Part shown: positions 5,797 through 6,310 of the stretch, one piece after another
Position numbering within the stretch: the stretch's first letter is position 1
Layout of the letters: each line of letters opens with the position of its first letter
NCBI GenBank assembly: GCA_902495955.1
Contig: CABUZE010000054.1
Location: 1-6,310 of the forward strand
Origin: an uncultured Collinsella sp.
Lineage (GTDB): Bacteria > Actinomycetota > Coriobacteriia > Coriobacteriales > Coriobacteriaceae
DNA: 6,310 nucleotides
Direction of reading: 5' to 3'
Notes under the pieces: model-generated
Databases searched by the model: none
What the model was told of the DNA's origin: nothing
Seen by the model: the letters and a program-made list of their open reading frames with translations, nothing else
Program-made: the position numbers and the translations under genes

Positions 5797-5869
5797 CCGA
5801 CCGCCCATCAACCGCATCGAACCGAGCAGACGGTCGGTTGTCGCCCGTGAACGCACCCCCTTCACAACC
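5797..5869. other. Unexplained nested inverted repeats in the ndk/argH gap
   Basis: CCGACCG (5797-5803) pairs with CGGTCGG (5831-5837). GGTTGT (5836-5841) pairs with ACAACC (5864-5869), and inside that GTGAA (5847-5851) pairs with TTCAC (5861-5865). The segment is G+C-rich, unlike the A+T-rich ndk promoter next to it. A minus-strand frame of 62 codons crosses it but has no ribosome binding site, opens with TTG, and runs through the argH terminator, so I do not call a gene. Confidence 0.35.
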
Positions 5870-5916
5870 TGCCCAAAGGTCCTACAGAAGTTCTCGACAA
5901 GCCCCTCCCCCATAGC

Positions 5917-5953
5917 AACAAAATACGGGCGACCGCAACAGCAGACGCCCGTA
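5917..5953 (-). terminator. Intrinsic terminator of argH
   Basis: On the minus strand TACGGGCG (5953-5946) and CGCCCGTA (5931-5924) make an 8-bp perfect stem with a 14-base loop that can pair further inside. TTTTG follows at 5923-5919. It starts about 50 bases after the argH stop and points the same way. The T-run is short, so efficiency may be moderate. Confidence 0.7.
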
Positions 5954-6003
5954 AAGCGAAAACGATTTATCAATAAATGGCCAAAACCGCTTCAGCCAAA
6001 CCC

Positions 6004-6310
6004 TTACTTTGCCCCGTGACCCATCTCGACGACCTTGGTTAGCGATCCAAACACGCCTTCGTCGGCCACGAGCTGCGCCTCGGCACGCTGCAGCTGAACG
6101 ACAACGGCGGCAGGGGCGGTACCGCCCTCGGTCGTGCGCGCGGCGACAATCGACGGGATGTCGAGCGCCTCGGTAATGTCGCGCTCAAAGAGCGGGCTTG
6201 CCTCCTGGAACACCTCAAACGGCAGGTCCTCAAGATTGCAGCCACGCTTCTCGCACATCAGGACCAGATGGCCCACCACGGCATGCGCCTCACGGAACGG
6301 CAGACCACGC
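6004..6310 (-). CDS. argH: Argininosuccinate lyase, C-terminal part (cut by window edge)
   Basis: ArgH splits argininosuccinate into arginine and fumarate, the last step of arginine synthesis. About 101 C-terminal residues are present. They open with RGLPFREAHAVVGHLV, which matches the conserved G-x-PFR-x-AH-x-x-VG segment of the family. They continue with NLEDLPFEVFQEASPLFERDI-type helical sequence and the TTEGGTAPAAV block typical of the ArgH C-terminal domain. The frame is open to the right edge, so the catalytic core and start lie outside the window. The stop is TAA at 6006-6004. The rest of an arg operon, if there is one, would lie to the right. Confidence 0.93.
   Translation of the reverse strand, partial: RGLPFREAHAVVGHLVLMCEKRGCNLEDLPFEVFQEASPLFERDITEALDIPSIVAARTTEGGTAPAAVVVQLQRAEAQLVADEGVFGSLTKVVEMGHGAK

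Noticed and set aside
5785..5973. A 62-codon minus-strand frame in the ndk/argH gap
   Set aside because: TTG start without a ribosome binding site, it spans the argH terminator hairpin, and no domain is recognised. It could be a gene remnant, so the segment is kept as a finding.

Overview
The window looks like a chromosomal housekeeping segment of a high-G+C anaerobic actinobacterium. Coriobacteriia, and Collinsella or a close relative, is my best guess. The guess rests on a compact four-domain ribosomal protein S1, mixed TTG/GTG/ATG starts with clear Shine-Dalgarno sites, an oxygen-sensitive-type L-cysteine desulfidase, and a familiar general feel. No marker in the window fixes the genus. 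There is no mobile element, CRISPR array, tRNA or evident defence cassette.

Layout from left to right. (1) 54-416, minus: RNase P RNA (rnpB), closed by a perfect 12-bp P1 helix, with an extended -10 promoter just upstream. (2) 417-739: non-coding, with two hairpins of unknown role and the strong intrinsic terminator of rpsA. (3) 740-1906, minus: rpsA, ribosomal protein S1, with a TTG start. (4) 1907-2222: a 316-base divergent intergenic region with a 9-bp inverted repeat and candidate promoters. (5) 2223-2981, plus: a HAD-superfamily hydrolase with a GTG start. (6) 2978-4297, minus: a cysteine-rich CyuA/UPF0597 L-cysteine desulfidase, convergent with the HAD gene and overlapping it by 4 bases at the stop codons. 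(7) 4298-4569: a divergent A+T-rich region with a palindromic operator-like site before cyuA and a cluster of GCGTTT motifs before rpiB. (8) 4570-5037, plus: rpiB, ribose-5-phosphate isomerase B, with its own terminator. (9) 5215-5619, minus: ndk, nucleoside diphosphate kinase, with its own terminator. (10) 5620-6003: a 384-base non-coding stretch holding the ndk promoter, two near-identical 14-base direct repeats, an unexplained run of nested inverted repeats, and a terminator for the gene to the right. (11) 6004-6310, minus: the 3' end of argH, argininosuccinate lyase, cut by the window edge.

The genes do not form one operon. Almost every one has its own promoter region and, where visible, its own terminator. 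They cover RNA processing (rnpB), translation (rpsA), the pentose phosphate pathway (rpiB), nucleotide balance (ndk), cysteine breakdown (cyuA) and arginine synthesis (argH). I do not see an undescribed multi-gene system. What remains unexplained is intergenic: repeated motifs and potential RNA structures, listed as findings with modest scores.
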